From assembly GCF_019175385.1 (NCBI RefSeq), contig NC_083345.1, positions 113,880,480 through 113,944,479 of the forward strand: 64,000 nucleotides of DNA, in the 5' to 3' direction. The DNA is from Lycium barbarum. Taxonomy: Eukaryota > Streptophyta > Magnoliopsida > Solanales > Solanaceae. A model generated the notes under the pieces. That model worked only from the letters and a program-made list of their open reading frames with translations, made no database searches and was not told the origin of the DNA. The stretch's first letter is position 1. Each line of letters starts with the position of its first letter. Positions 11,450 to 22,426 of this stretch are shown here, piece by piece. The position numbers and the translations under genes are program-made.

Positions 11450-11993
11450 AGAGATTCTTCCAGAACCATATAGTCGACAACTGAGCTTTTCAAGATTGGG
11501 TAATCTTTTCATAAATTTCTTGTAACACACCCCAGGAAAAATAACCAGATTGGAACAGGTTATTAAGTTGTCAAGATCCTGTAATAGTTGACAGGCATAT
11601 ATACTACTTATATGAAGATGCCTCAAGCTTCTCATATCCCAAATGGAATTTGGAATGCAGTCTTTACGATAGATTCCAGTCACTATAAATGTCTGTAGCT
11701 CCGTCAGGTTGCATATAGGAAACGGAATGTAATCAGAATACCGCAGCTCCGAATACTTCAAATGAATCAGATATTGTAATGCATCTACAAGTGTCTTACG
11801 CAGCTTTACGGAACTCAAATCTAATACTCTCAGGTGTTTCCAGGATCCAGTCAAAGCTAAATCAACCAAAGGAGAATTTACACTGGGACTGAATCGTAAG
11901 GTGGTGATATTTCGTCCAAAACTAACTTCACAAGCTGGTGCTACGATATTCAGACGTCCGGAACTGCCTCTGGAAGATGGACATATAATCATA
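11450..11993 (-). pseudogene. LRR exon, 5' part, truncated by retrotransposon
   Basis: This begins the leucine-rich-repeat domain. The acceptor is GAACCAG at 11994, and joining it to the 12091 donor completes a TGT codon and keeps the frame into MIICPSS. LRR-type spacing is visible, for example LRVLDLSSVKL and LRHLHISSIYA. The frame enters the copia LTR at 11449 and stops two codons later. The other half of the exon lies at 110-681, so the present transcript would lose most of the LRR domain and the protein would probably fail to recognise a ligand. Confidence 0.85.
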
Positions 11994-12090
11994 CTGGTTC
12001 AAGGAGGAGGAGAGTAAGTGCCTGAGCATTATTTAATTCTCATAATAAACAAGAAGAAGCTAGAACTATAATTAAATTGATTTTACTTAC

Positions 12091-13130
12091 CACTGATCAT
12101 GTATCCTCAGCGAAAAGTTGCCACTTTTAGCTTTCATCAGGGTAAATTCGTGTATTAAGTCATGAATATGGACGGCTTTGAGCTCCCCTGAGAAATTTAG
12201 TTTAGCCACCATCACTAGGTTGCTCCTAATTAAATCCATCAAGTAATCCATTGCAACCATCTCTAAGCTCTTCGATCCAGTACTGGCTTCAACAAAAATT
12301 TTGGCGATCCATAATCGTATCAGTTTTTGAACAGGAACTTTCTGTTCCTCTAGAAATGAAGCAAAGTAGAGAAAGCATTTTTTCAAATGAATGGGCAGGT
12401 GTTGGTAACTCGATTCAATTATATCCATGCAACCTTGCATTTTTGACTTCAAACTTTCAGCGACGTCTTGCCAGTAAATTACTTTCTTATGATCATGTTT
12501 TGCAAGAAGACCAGCTACCAGTACAACTGCAAGGGGTAATCCTCCACACTTTCTCGCTATTTGCTTACCAATCTCCTCGATTTCTTGAGGACAATAGTTG
12601 TCTTCTTTGAATACCTTCTCCTTCATTAGCATCCAACTTTCTTCTTCAGTGAACAAACGAAGGTGATGAGGATTCGAAGAGATCATGGCATATGTGGCGA
12701 TTGATTCAAGTCTGGTAGTTAAAATAATCCTACTTCCGTTATCATCATCTGGAAATGGTCTCTTTATATCATCCCATACCTCATGACTCCAAATATCATC
12801 CACAACAATGAGGTACCTCTTTCTCTTCAAATGTTTGTATAGCTTCTCAGCTAGTTCATCATTACTCATATTTTTAGTACTATCATCAAGCTCAGAAATA
12901 AGACCCAATAATTGAAATAAGAGAGCTCTCTTATCATAAGATTGGGAAGAGCAACACCACAAGCGAATATCGAAGCGATTGTAAATTGCTTCATGATTAT
13001 ACAATTTCTTAGCTAAAGTTGTTTTGCCTAGTCCTGGCATTCCAAAAATAGAGATCAAATCTAATTCCCGAGGTCCTGTCACAAGTTGCTCCGTAAGCAT
13101 TTCAGTCTCTTGTTCAAAGCCGACCATCAC
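12091..13130 (-). CDS. NB-ARC exon of the resistance-type gene
   Basis: About 346 residues of a nucleotide-binding switch domain are visible. Motifs in order are the P-loop GMPGLGKTT (about residues 30-38), kinase-2 YLIVVDDIW (about 107-115), RNBS-B GSRIILTTR (about 132), GLPL as CGGLPLAVV (about 194), and an MHD-type motif, IHDLIHEF, near 322. The tryptophan at the end of kinase-2 and the MHD region point to the non-TIR (CNL) class. The exon ends CAGTG|GTAAGT, a strong donor at 12090-12089; reading on would hit TAA at once. The true start is not resolved. GTG at 13130 and ATG at 13127 are simply the first candidate codons, and the open frame continues about 140 bp upstream with R1-like linker residues (ITRENIKFIKAKD). 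A conventional gene would have about 150-170 coiled-coil residues before this point, and none are seen. Confidence 0.9.
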
Positions 13131-13240
13131 GTCCTTTGCTTTGATGAACTTGATGTTCTCTCTAGTGATGGAGGAACAATGGAAGGTCGAATGAAAAGTC
13201 AGGAATGTGTTGCAATTCTTTTTTGTTTTTTGGTTTTGAA

Positions 13241-13398
13241 AGTCTAACAGGGATTTTTTGCTTGGAAACTAGGAGGAAACATCTAATAGGGAACCTTTTG
13301 CTTGGAAACTAGGAGGAAGCATCTAATAGGGAACCTTTTGCTTGGAAACTAAGAGGAAACATCTAATAGGGAACCTTCTGCTTGAAAACTAGAAGGAA
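13241..13398. repeat. 40-bp tandem repeat, about 3.8 copies
   Basis: The unit is CTTGGAAACTAGGAGGAAAC followed by ATCTAATAGGGAACCTTTTG. Copies start near 13241 (divergent), 13261, 13301 and 13341. The array lies exactly where the resistance gene's coiled-coil-coding part would be expected. Confidence 0.9.
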
Positions 13399-13599
13399 AA
13401 TTATGGGATGTAAAGAAAGAAAATAAAGTCATAAATGAGATCCTCCTGTAAGTGGGAAAAATAAATAAGTTCACTAATTAAAAATGGTGACAAGTTTGAT
13501 CAGCCAAAGTCAAACTTATCTTAAAAATGTGATTAAGTTAAAATGAGACTGAATAATAATTTTTAAAACTTTTTAATCTTTTACAAAATACAAAAAGAC

Positions 13600-14340
13600 C
13601 TCAACTTAATCTTAAAAAATCCACCAGCCCTGTTTCTCCTCTGCCCACCCCTCCCCCCAATTTTTTTTAAAAACAAGTTTTAATATTTTTTATTTGTTTT
13701 TTCACCAGCCCCTTTCCTCCTCCTCCCACCCCTCCCCGAACCCCCAATTTTTTTTTTTAAAGTTTTAAATTTTTATTTGCTTTTTCACCAGCCACCCTCC
13801 ACCTAAAATGTTTTTCTTTTTTTAAGTTTTGATTCCCCCCTACTCTCCTCATCCTGCAACCCTCCCCACCACCCCACCCAAAAAAAAAAATTAATAAAAG
13901 TTTTGATTTTTTTTAACAGCTCTCACTCCTCCTATTCCCACCCCACACCCACTCCCCCCCCCCCCCCCCCCCACCTCAAAAAAAATATTTTTTAAAAAAA
14001 ATTTAGAAAAGTTTTTCTTTTTGTTTTTTGGCACCCGCCACCCTTCCAAAAAAAGAGGTTTTGCAAAGTTTTTGTTTTTGTTTTTTTGCACCACCCTCCC
14101 CCCCCCCACCCCCACCCCAACCCAAACCACCACCACCACCACCACCAAAAAAATGATTTTTCTTGAAATGAAGTTTTGATTTTTTTTTCTTGGTTTCTTA
14201 CTTCCCCCACCCACCCTAAAAAAAATTGTTTTTAAAAAAAAGTTTTGAATTTTTTTTATTTTTGGTTTTTCGCATCCTCCACCCACTCCAAAAACAAAAA
14301 AAATCTTGAAAGGAAGTTCTGAATTTTATTTTATTTTTGT
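13600..14340. repeat. Pyrimidine-rich low-complexity block
   Basis: Degenerate units of 75-120 bp alternate C-rich runs (CACCCCTCCCC-like) with T/A runs (TTTTTAAAAAAGTTTTGATTTT). It includes C homopolymers at about 13955-13971 and 14098-14107 and a CCA run at 14127-14145. Gly/Trp- and Lys-rich open frames on the minus strand are compositional artefacts. 13399-13600 shows no feature. Confidence 0.85.
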
Positions 14341-14479
14341 TTAGGAAAAGTATGGATAAAATCCAGGTTGTTGTTGTTATGTGTTCATAGTGAAATAGAT
14401 GGTTTTTCTGTTGTTGTCCTGATATGATTCAGGTTTAGGAAATATATCCAACATATCGGTTTTTGTTCTTGTCTTGGTA

Positions 14480-14950
14480 TTTATCTGGTTCTGTTTGTAG
14501 AAGATAACCAACAGCTTTGTAATTGTTGCAATAAGTTCTACACTTTTTGCAATAAGTAGACAATCTGTTGCAACGACTCACTAATCTATTGGACATAGCT
14601 TCAGTTATTTACTTCTGTTTGTAGAAGATATCCAACAGATTTGTAGTTGTTGCAACAAGCTCTACACTTGTTGTAACAAGTAGACAATCTGTTGCAACAA
14701 CTACAAATCTGTTGGACATAGCTTCAGTTATTTTCTTCTGTTTGTAGAAGATATCCTACAGATTTGTAGTTGTTGCAACAAGTTCTACACTTGTTGCAAC
14801 AAGGAGACAATCTGTTGCAACAATTACCAATCTGTTGGACATAACTTTAGTTATTTGGTTCTATTTGTAAAAGATATCCAACAGATTTGTAGTTGTTGCA
14901 ATAAGTGTAGTGCAACAAGTTCTACACTTGTTGCAACAAGTAGACAATCT
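14480..14950. repeat. 123-bp tandem repeat built on TTGTTGCAACAA
   Basis: Four copies, marked by CTGTTTGTAGAAGATA at about 14490, 14615, 14738 and 14860 (spacing 125, 123, 122 bp). Each carries several TTGTTGCAACAA or TTGCAACAAG motifs, the first a perfect 12-bp palindrome. An open frame at 14855-15205 starts in this array and runs into a Glu/Asp-rich, non-repetitive stretch (14955-15140). It may be a remnant of a coding exon, but no family is recognised. Confidence 0.85.
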
Positions 14951-15205
14951 ATTTATGAATCAGCAAATGTTGAGGAAAAATATAGTCAAATTGACAGCCA
15001 AACTGACAATCAATCCTCAGAAAGAAATGAAGAACAGAGCCAAGAAGTAGTAGATACAAATGAAGAAAGTGAAGAAGAACTAGAAGATGAAGAAACTAAT
15101 GATGGAAATGAAGGAGATGGAGCACATCAAGGAAATCTGCTACACCCCAAAAGGCAGTTGATGAACAAATTATTACTTAAGTTGTGGTATTTGGAGCCAA
15201 GGTGA
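14950..15205 (+). pseudogene. Acidic coding-like remnant of unknown family
   Basis: About 85 residues rich in Glu, Asp, Gln and Ser (for example SERNEEQSQEVVDTNEESEE). It has no start of its own and no domain; the only ATG lies in the repeat upstream at 14855. It could be an exon fragment of a TE-borne gene. I do not recognise it, and the coding status rests on composition alone. Confidence 0.25.
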
Positions 15206-15279
15206 TTGTTTAATAATTTCTGTTTTTTTTTTGTCCTTTATAGTATTTGTGAATGATGTTTATGAACTTATTTATTTTG

Positions 15280-15810
15280 ACTAGTTGTGGTATTTGAAGC
15301 CAAGGTAGTTGTTGAACAATTTCTATTTATGAACTTATTTATTTTGCTTACTAATTGTTGCAACATATGCATACAGTTGTTGAAGAAGTTGCAACAAGTG
15401 ACCAATTTGTTTCAATAAGTTACTAATCTGTTTCAATAAGTTACTAATTTTTTTAAACAAGTTGCTTAGTTGTTGCAACAAATTACTCACCTAGTTGGAA
15501 AAAATCAAACAATTAAACTATTACAAAAACTAAAAAATGTCTCAACAGATGAGTTAATTGTTGCAACAAATCATACATCTGTTGAAGAAGTTGCAACAAG
15601 TTACTAATCTGTTTCAACAGATGGATCAGATATTTAAGCAAGTTGCGTAGTTGTTACAACAAATTAATCACCTTGTTTGAATTATTGCAACAACTTACTC
15701 ATATGTTGAAGCAGGTATCTCATATGTTGCAACAACCTACTCATATGTTGCAGTAGCAGTATCTCGTATGTTGCAACAACTCCTCCATTGTTGCAACATA
15801 TTCACGATAT
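15280..15810. repeat. Degenerate TTGCAACAA-rich sequence
   Basis: Interspersed TTGTTGCAACA, GTTGCAACAAGT and TGTTTCAATAAG motifs continue the 123-bp array in decayed form. The same motif returns at 17080-17230. No gene is seen. Confidence 0.7.
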
Positions 15811-15829
15811 TGATCACATTGAACTTCTT

Positions 15830-15992
15830 TGTTTATACTGAATAACATTGAATTAATTTTTTATCACTAAATATGGTTGAATAAAGTACTACATATCAAA
15901 TCACTCTAATGATCACTCGATTTAGGAAGAATACACTTAGAATTGCCCATCTAATCCATGAAATTACTATCTAATCCATTAAAGAAGTTAGT

Positions 15993-16051
<59 letters not shown>

Positions 16052-17078
16052 TCACTAAATACCATTTATTTCCTTTGTTTAACACTAAATATGGGTGAAT
16101 CAAGTAGTTCGCATCAAATCACTCTAATGATCACTCGATTTAGTGCATACTGACTTAGTAGATCATCTCTCTTGACTCAAAATAGATCAAATTGATTAAG
16201 TATTATACATTGATCACTAAATATGATTAATTTCCTTTGTATTATTAAATATGGGTGAATTAAGTAATTCACATCAATTCAATCTAATGATCACTCGATT
16301 TAGTGCATACTGACTTAGTAAATCATCTTTTCTGATTAAAATACATCAAATTGATTAAGTATTATACATTGATCATTAAATATCGTTAATTTACTTTGTT
16401 TATCACTAAATATGGGTGAATCAAGTAGTTCACATCAATTGACTCTAATGATCACTCGATTTAGTGCATACTAACTTAGTAGATCATCTTTCCTGACTCA
16501 AAGTACATCAAATTGATTAAGTATTATACATTGATCACTAAATATCATTGATTTTCTTTGTTTATCACTAAATGTGAGTGAATCAAGTAGTTCACATCAA
16601 TTCACTCTAATGATCACTCGATTTAGTGTATACTGACTTAGTAAATCATCTTTTCTGATTAAAATACATCAAATTGATTAAGTATTATACATTGATCATT
16701 AAATATCGTTAATTTCCTTTGTTTATCACTAAATATGGGTGAATCAAGTAGTTAACATCAATTGACTCTAATGATCACTCGATTTAGTTCATACTGACTT
16801 AGTAGATCATCGTTCCTGACTCAAAGTACATCAAATTGATTAAGTATTATACATTGATCACTAAATATCATTGATTTTCTTTGTTTATCACTAAATATGG
16901 GTGAATCAAGTAGTTTACAGTGCATAATGACTTAGTAGATCATCTTTCCTTACTCAAAATACCATCAAATTGATTAAGTATTATATACTGATCACTAAAT
17001 AGCGTTGATTTCCTTTGTTTATAACTAAATATCATTGATTCCCTTTGTTGATCACTAAATATGGGTGAATCAAGTAGT
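15830..17078. repeat. 161-bp tandem satellite array
   Basis: The block CTCTAATGATCACTCGATTTAG recurs at about 15905, 16122, 16282, 16443, 16605 and 16766, with spacing of 160-162 bp except across the AT run. The last units (16880-17078) are shortened. The monomer also contains ATCACTAAATATGGGTGAAT and ATTGATTAAGTATTATACAT. No coding sequence. This looks like a small local satellite. Confidence 0.92.
15982..16048. repeat. (AT)n microsatellite
   Basis: An uninterrupted AT dinucleotide run of about 66 bp, inserted into one unit of the 161-bp satellite and lengthening its spacing to about 220 bp. Confidence 0.97.
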
Positions 17079-17239
17079 ATTTGTTGCAACAACTGTAATA
17101 TCTGTTGCAGCAAGTGTAGTATCTATTGCAACAATTGTAGTATTTGTTGCAGCAAGTGACACAGTTGTTGAACAAGTCTTTACTCTTGTTGGATAAACAC
17201 AACAAGTTACCCAGTTTTGCAACAAGTTTTGTGGGTGGG

Positions 17240-17683
17240 TGGAGTAAGAAACCAAAGAAATTTGACCGAAGTGCAAACTTTGGGATGTGGCAATTAAAGA
17301 TGGAGGCTATCCTAATTAAGGACGGCTTAGATGTGGCGCTGGAAGGAAAAAGCTTAGATGTGGCGCTCGAATGAAAAGAGAAGAAGCCAGAAAGTATGAG
17401 AGACCGGGAGTTTGCCATCATAGACAAAAAGGCAAAATCAAGTATTGTTTTAAATCTCTTAAATGAGATTTTACATGAAGTATCTGCTGAAACTACAGCC
17501 AAAGGCATGTGGGAAAAACTAAAAATCCGGTATATGAAGAGAACAGTGGAAAATAGACTTTATCTGAAGCAAAAGCTTTACACATTTCGAATGGTTGAAG
17601 GTACTTCTGTACTCTCAAATCTTGATGCATTTGATTCCATTCTTATGGATTTTAGTAATATAGATGTTGAAGTTAACGATGAG
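17240..17683 (+). pseudogene. copia gag relic, 5' part
   Basis: This is a UBN2-type gag of a second copia lineage. It shows KKFDRSANFGMWQLKMEAIL, a helical block with [20 protein letters not shown] and a tail ending EVNDE. It has an in-frame TGA near 17372 next to a local 24-bp duplication (CTTAGATGTGGCGCT twice). No LTRs are recognisable, and the upstream TTGCAACA repeats start at once. It is cut at 17683 by the solo LTR and continues at 20956. Confidence 0.85.
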
Positions 17684-20240
17684 TGTTACGCCCTATTTTG
17701 AACGGGTCCAAGATAGTTTGCAACTTTCCGGTTCTTCTAACTGGTATAAAAGGGTTAGAGTCGCCACCTAATTTTTAAGGGAAATCAGAAAACCTATATG
17801 TATTTATGTGTCTACTCCATTTTTAGTCCACGAAACCTATGAGATTCTAGATAAGGGTTTTATTTACCTCGAGGGGAAGGTATTAAGCATCCCTCAAAGC
17901 CTGTCCGAAGACAGTCCTTAAACTTAGGTTAACTGAACACTAGAGGGGGGGTTATCTATCTGTTTATCATTATTATTACATGTTTTCAAAATGTTATGAC
18001 TTCATGAAAAGTTACACTAAGTGATAATATACTAAGTATATACAGTGTATAAAAATGTATTTATATCAAGTATCAAGTGTTTATAAAGTATGAATATTAA
18101 AAAAGAATATATAAGAGTATGAATATTAAAAAAGAATATATAAAAGAGAATGTACCTCGTAAGTATAAAAGTGTATTTGTTGGTATAAAGAATATATATC
18201 CGTTAGTATAAAGAATGTATACAACTATATAAAGAATGTATAAAAGATATAAGAGTATGTAAAATAGGTATATCAAATATAATAAAGACTGTGTGTCTAT
18301 GTATAAAAAATGTATGTATATTAAGCATATAAAAATGTATTTCAATTATAAAGGTGTATATCAAACATAAAATATATGAAGAATTGTATAACTAGGTATA
18401 TCAGTGAATAAAGAATGTAAAAGGAATCCCCGAGTATTCGTTGGTGTAAAGAGCCTATATAATAAAGGAATTCAGAAAAAGTGAAGTCGATTTGACTTAT
18501 ATCTACCGTTTCGTAAAAGAGTGTTTGTTTAATGAATATCCTACCAAAAGAATAGGGAACAAACGAATTGTAAAAAAGTATTGGTAAAAAATAAATATAA
18601 GAAATTATGTATAAAAATGAGTGAAAAGATATAATGTCTTTAAATAATAAAAGATTGTAAATGGACAGCCTAATAAATACCTAGCGTCAATAATGTGGAT
18701 TTAACTTGAATAAAAGGTATATTAGTGTGTACGAAAGAATGTAAAATGTATGTTGTAAAAAATGTGTATTAAAGAATATAAAATAAAGGATGGACTAGTA
18801 TGTTTTTCTAATCGTCAAAAGTGTGAATTTATTTAACAAAGTATTTATACCAAGTCAATTTAATCTAGTTATGAAAGTATTGACGGCCTAAGTCTTGCCT
18901 AAAGCGAATGACAATTTTAAGTTTAACAAACAAGGCGACAAGTAAATAAATATATCAACCTATCATTCCAAAAAATAAAGTTTCCACTATACTATGAGTT
19001 TATGTTTTGTACAGTTATAAAAAAAAATGAGGAAAGTAAATACAAACAGTGATTCGATGAAGTCTTCGGGCTCCTTCCGAGTGTCGTCTTCGGGATGTAT
19101 CTCCGGGTACTTGTATGAACACTTAGTAAAAATTTTAGTAAGAGAATAAATAACTATCGGATGAATTAAATAAATAATGAATAAACTTAAAATAAAGAGC
19201 CCGTCTTTTGTACATGGGAGGCTTTGGAAATCGACGAAAATTTCTTCATCGGCCATTTGGGTTTAGTATTCTCCCAAATGAGTTTAAATAAATGGTAAAA
19301 AGGATAAAAGTGTCGTTGGCCGCCGGAAGTATTTTCCGGGCACAAAACCAATGTGTATTTAGTAAAAGATTATGTAAAACTAGTCTGTAGAGTAGCAAAA
19401 CAGGGTGCAACAATAGTAATTGAGGTGTTAGTAACTAATGGTCACAAAAAGAACCCCATAGTAACAAATGTTAGCAGAAGCGAAAATATGGATAAATAAA
19501 ATGTAACTAATAACAAAAATGCAACAAAGCAGTAGAAGCAATGTTTTATCAGCGAGCAAGATATGCCGGAGACGAAGCTCCGGTGAGACCTGGAAAAGCC
19601 AACAGTAGCTAGAAAATTACAAGACGAGTCAAAAACATAGAAAGATCATAGCACAATAGAGCATCGATCAAGACTTAACCAAAAATTGTAAAAATAGTTG
19701 AAGAATCAGTCATGAATCGGGCAAAATGATGAAGCTCGCCGGACTTAATGTGGCGGCTGCTCTGGTTCACCGGAGTAGCAAAATGAAGCCGAAGGGGGGA
19801 TTGTTTTGGCGGCGTCGTGGTGGTGAGGATAGCGGATTTCGTCGGAGTTGGAGTTGGAGGGGAAAAGGGCAGCGGGAAGAAAAGGGGAAAAGGAGTGGGG
19901 CTGTGGTGGCTGTGCGGTGGTTCGTCGACTGCTCCGGCGTCGTGGGCTCGCCGGAGCGGGCAGTGGGGGTTGTGGAGGAGATGAAAATGGTGGTGTTGTG
20001 GGCTGGTGGTTCGTGGGTATGGTTGGAGGTGAAGGCGGTTTGTGTCGTGTGGTGGTGGAGGTTCCGGCGTGAAGGACAAGAAGGGGGAAAGAGGAGGAGG
20101 GCGGCGGTGTGGCAGCTGTTTTGGGAGTAGTGGTGGCGGCTGTTTGGTTGGAGAGGAAGAGGAAGTTGTGGGGCAGTGGGGGTTCACGGCTGGTGGTGGA
20201 GGTGGTTTGGAGCGTCGGAGCTCCGGCGTGGGGCGTCGGC

Positions 20241-20273
<33 letters not shown>

Positions 20274-20950
20274 TGAAGAGGAGGGGAAGAGAAAATGTTT
20301 AGAGAGAGGAAGGAAAAAAATCTGAAAATTGTGTGTTGTGTGTGTTGTGCAAATGAATACAAAAGATGAAAAATAAAATTAAACCCCTCCCTTTTCTTAT
20401 AATATCAATGAACACCCTCTTTTGTCAAAAAAATAAAAGAATGCACCCCCTTGTCCTCTTTACCTCTTTTTAACTAATGTTTAAAAATGTACTAACCAAT
20501 GGATCAAGAACCCAACCCATCACCTCAAATGTCAACTTTTAAAAAGGTGACGAGACCTTGAATTGATCGAATTTTTGCTCTGCATTTAAAAATTAATTGC
20601 TCCGGTTTTCTCTGCACTGACGGACTGTACTAAAATATAGTTAAATAATAATGTAAGTATAAAATATAAATATAAATATTAATGTATAAGATATAAAAAT
20701 GTACTGCTATAAAATTAAGAAACAATTATTAATTGCACAAAAAATGGTAGTATTCGCTGTACATGTGCAAAAATAATGATTCTTGAAAAATGACAATAAA
20801 TTGATAAAACTCCTAAAATGAGGACAATTATCAATAAATCATCAAAAATGTAAAAACAAATGTGTAAAAAGCTATTTCGTGCTCTTTAACGAATCGGGAC
20901 CACCCGAAACGTTAATTTTAAGCACGGCGAGCCAAAATTAGGTGTCAACA
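17684..20950. mobile_element. 3.3-kb solo LTR, same family style as 3407-8007
   Basis: It begins TGTTACGCCCTATTTTGAACGG and ends AGGTGTCAACA, with the shared GAGTCGCCACCTAATTTTTA block near its start. The flanks are ATGAG (17679-17683) and GTGAG (20951-20955), a 5-bp duplication with one mismatch. There is no gag-pol inside, so it is a solo LTR. It contains TATA/GTAT-rich sequence (18050-18450), a G-rich, GGTGGT/CGGCG-rich block (19730-20240), and a 27-bp poly-T run (about 20242-20271). Large open frames on both strands in the G-rich block are low-complexity artefacts. A shortened LTR of the same Ogre/Tat-like type is the best guess. Confidence 0.82.
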
Positions 20951-20955
20951 GTGAG

Positions 20956-21270
20956 GATCAAGCCGTGTTATTGCTTATTTCCTTACCCCGGTCTTTTAAG
21001 CATATAAGAGATACTATGCTTGATGGAAAGGATAAGATCTCTTATAGGAAAATCAAATCTATCTTAAAATCAAAGGAACAGATAGATAGAGAAATTACTG
21101 GAGAAACGGGTGCAACCCAAGGGGTATGAAGTAGATCTGATAAGAAAGAATCAAGTAGTGAGAGGTCTAAATCAAGGTCAAAGTCTAGATACAGAAATGT
21201 AGTATGCAAATATTGTCATAAGAAAGGTCATATTATTCTGAATGCTATAAGTTGAAAAACAAAGAAAAGC
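20956..21270 (+). pseudogene. copia gag relic, 3' part with zinc knuckle
   Basis: It resumes the gag frame exactly after the solo LTR ([15 protein letters not shown]). A Ser/Arg/Lys-rich linker follows and then the knuckle CKYCHKKGHI, where a frameshift destroys the last cysteine. An in-frame TGA lies near 21127. No protease or pol follows, and the remnant ends near 21270. Confidence 0.82.
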
Positions 21271-22417
21271 ATAAGGAATATCTCAGCAGTTTGGTTTTGG
21301 TTTAGCGTATTTACAAATCAAAAACCGATAAACCGACCCGATAATTCACAAAACCGAACCGACCGATAAGCACCACTAATTGAAAGATAGGAGATATACA
21401 AGATTGTTAAAGAACTAGCCACGATTAGAGACTAATCATGATTACCTCTAGGAATAATTCTTCTTAATTAGCATGAATGTCAACCTTGAACTCATCAAAT
21501 TTTTCAATATTTTTGGTTGAAAATGGGATCTAGGAATTTGATGGGAAAAAGGGTGAAATTGCCGGTTGAGTATATTAAAAATGGTGAAAATATGATAATA
21601 TAATATTTTGCATTATTAATAAATGTTTTTATAAAATTGTTGCAGAAAAAATCAAACTAAAAAAAGTAAGTGTGATATCATAGAGTACAAAAAAAGGTTA
21701 TTGTTACGAAGCAAAATCTGAGAAAATATCCAAGCAGAACCTGAGAAGATATCTATAAAATTATTCTCGTAACTTATAAGTAAATGAATCTACACCAATT
21801 AAATGTAAAATCTATAATCCTTTCTTTAATCTCTTTTACATAAGCAGTTTGATACCAATTTGGCATAGTTGTTAAATAAGTTTTGTGCAACCGAGGAAAT
21901 CTAACTATACATAAACACATGCATGGGTTTTAGCATAATCTATGAAAAAAACTCTATAAATGTGAATCCTCACCCTCAAACGGATGACTTTTGATTTACA
22001 TAATAAAAGCTTACAATCAATTGATATGAAAATGAGTTATATTTTGTCAGGTCCTTAAGCCGGACTATAACATACGGTGATATATAGAACACACAACAAC
22101 GTGAAGTAATGTATTTGAAAGATTTTATAAAGAAAGGATTTATATAAGGCTGATTCGTAATGATTTTAAAATTCTAATTATTAGGATTTCCTGCATAGCT
22201 CAAATAAGAAAAGATTTAACAGCTTAAATTTTGAGTTCATTTTAAAATCTTAAATATTAGGAAAATAATTGAATTAAAATTTATTTTTAAAGGACAAAAA
22301 TGTTGATTAACATATTTATTTTTTACCCTTTACACTGGATATGTTATTGTTGGTAAAAAAGTCTATCAACATTTCATTTTGGGGCTTCTTGCTTTTATAA
22401 CAATGTGTGTGTGTGTA
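21271..22417. other. Noncoding interval
   Basis: AT-rich sequence with an AACCGA/ACCGATAA-rich patch (21300-21370). Two similar blocks, AAATCTGAGAAAATATC and AACCTGAGAAGATATC, lie near 21715-21750, and there is a short GT repeat (22404-22416). I see no gene or complete element. Confidence 0.5.
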
Positions 22418-22426
22418 TATTACATA

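Larger units (their letters stand above)
110..13130 (-). pseudogene. NBS-LRR (CNL-class) disease-resistance-type gene split by a copia insertion
   Basis: This is an intracellular immune receptor of the NB-ARC-LRR family. Known members sit in the cytosol or nucleus, sense pathogen effectors, and use ATP/ADP exchange in the NB-ARC domain as a switch. The minus-strand order is the NB-ARC exon (13130-12091), a 97-bp intron (12090-11994), the first half of the LRR exon (11993-11450), the retrotransposon (682-11449), then the second half of the LRR exon (681-110, stop at 110-112). Leaving out the element and one copy of the AGAGA duplication, the reading frame runs on across the junction without a stop, so the insertion is the only clear break in the part seen. 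No coiled-coil domain is found upstream of 13130; the frame meets a TAG near 13272 inside 40-bp tandem repeats. Either the 5' end lies on an unseen exon or it is lost. The motifs resemble the Rx/R1-type solanaceous CNL group, but the exact orthologue is unknown. Confidence 0.85.

Noticed and set aside
13891..14286. Gly/Trp/Lys-rich open frames
   Set aside because: They come from C- and A-homopolymer low-complexity DNA in the pyrimidine-rich block.
19675..20362. Pro-rich (minus) and Gly-rich (plus) open frames of up to 205 residues
   Set aside because: They lie in a G-rich, simple-sequence part of a solo LTR, are open in several frames at once, and match no family.
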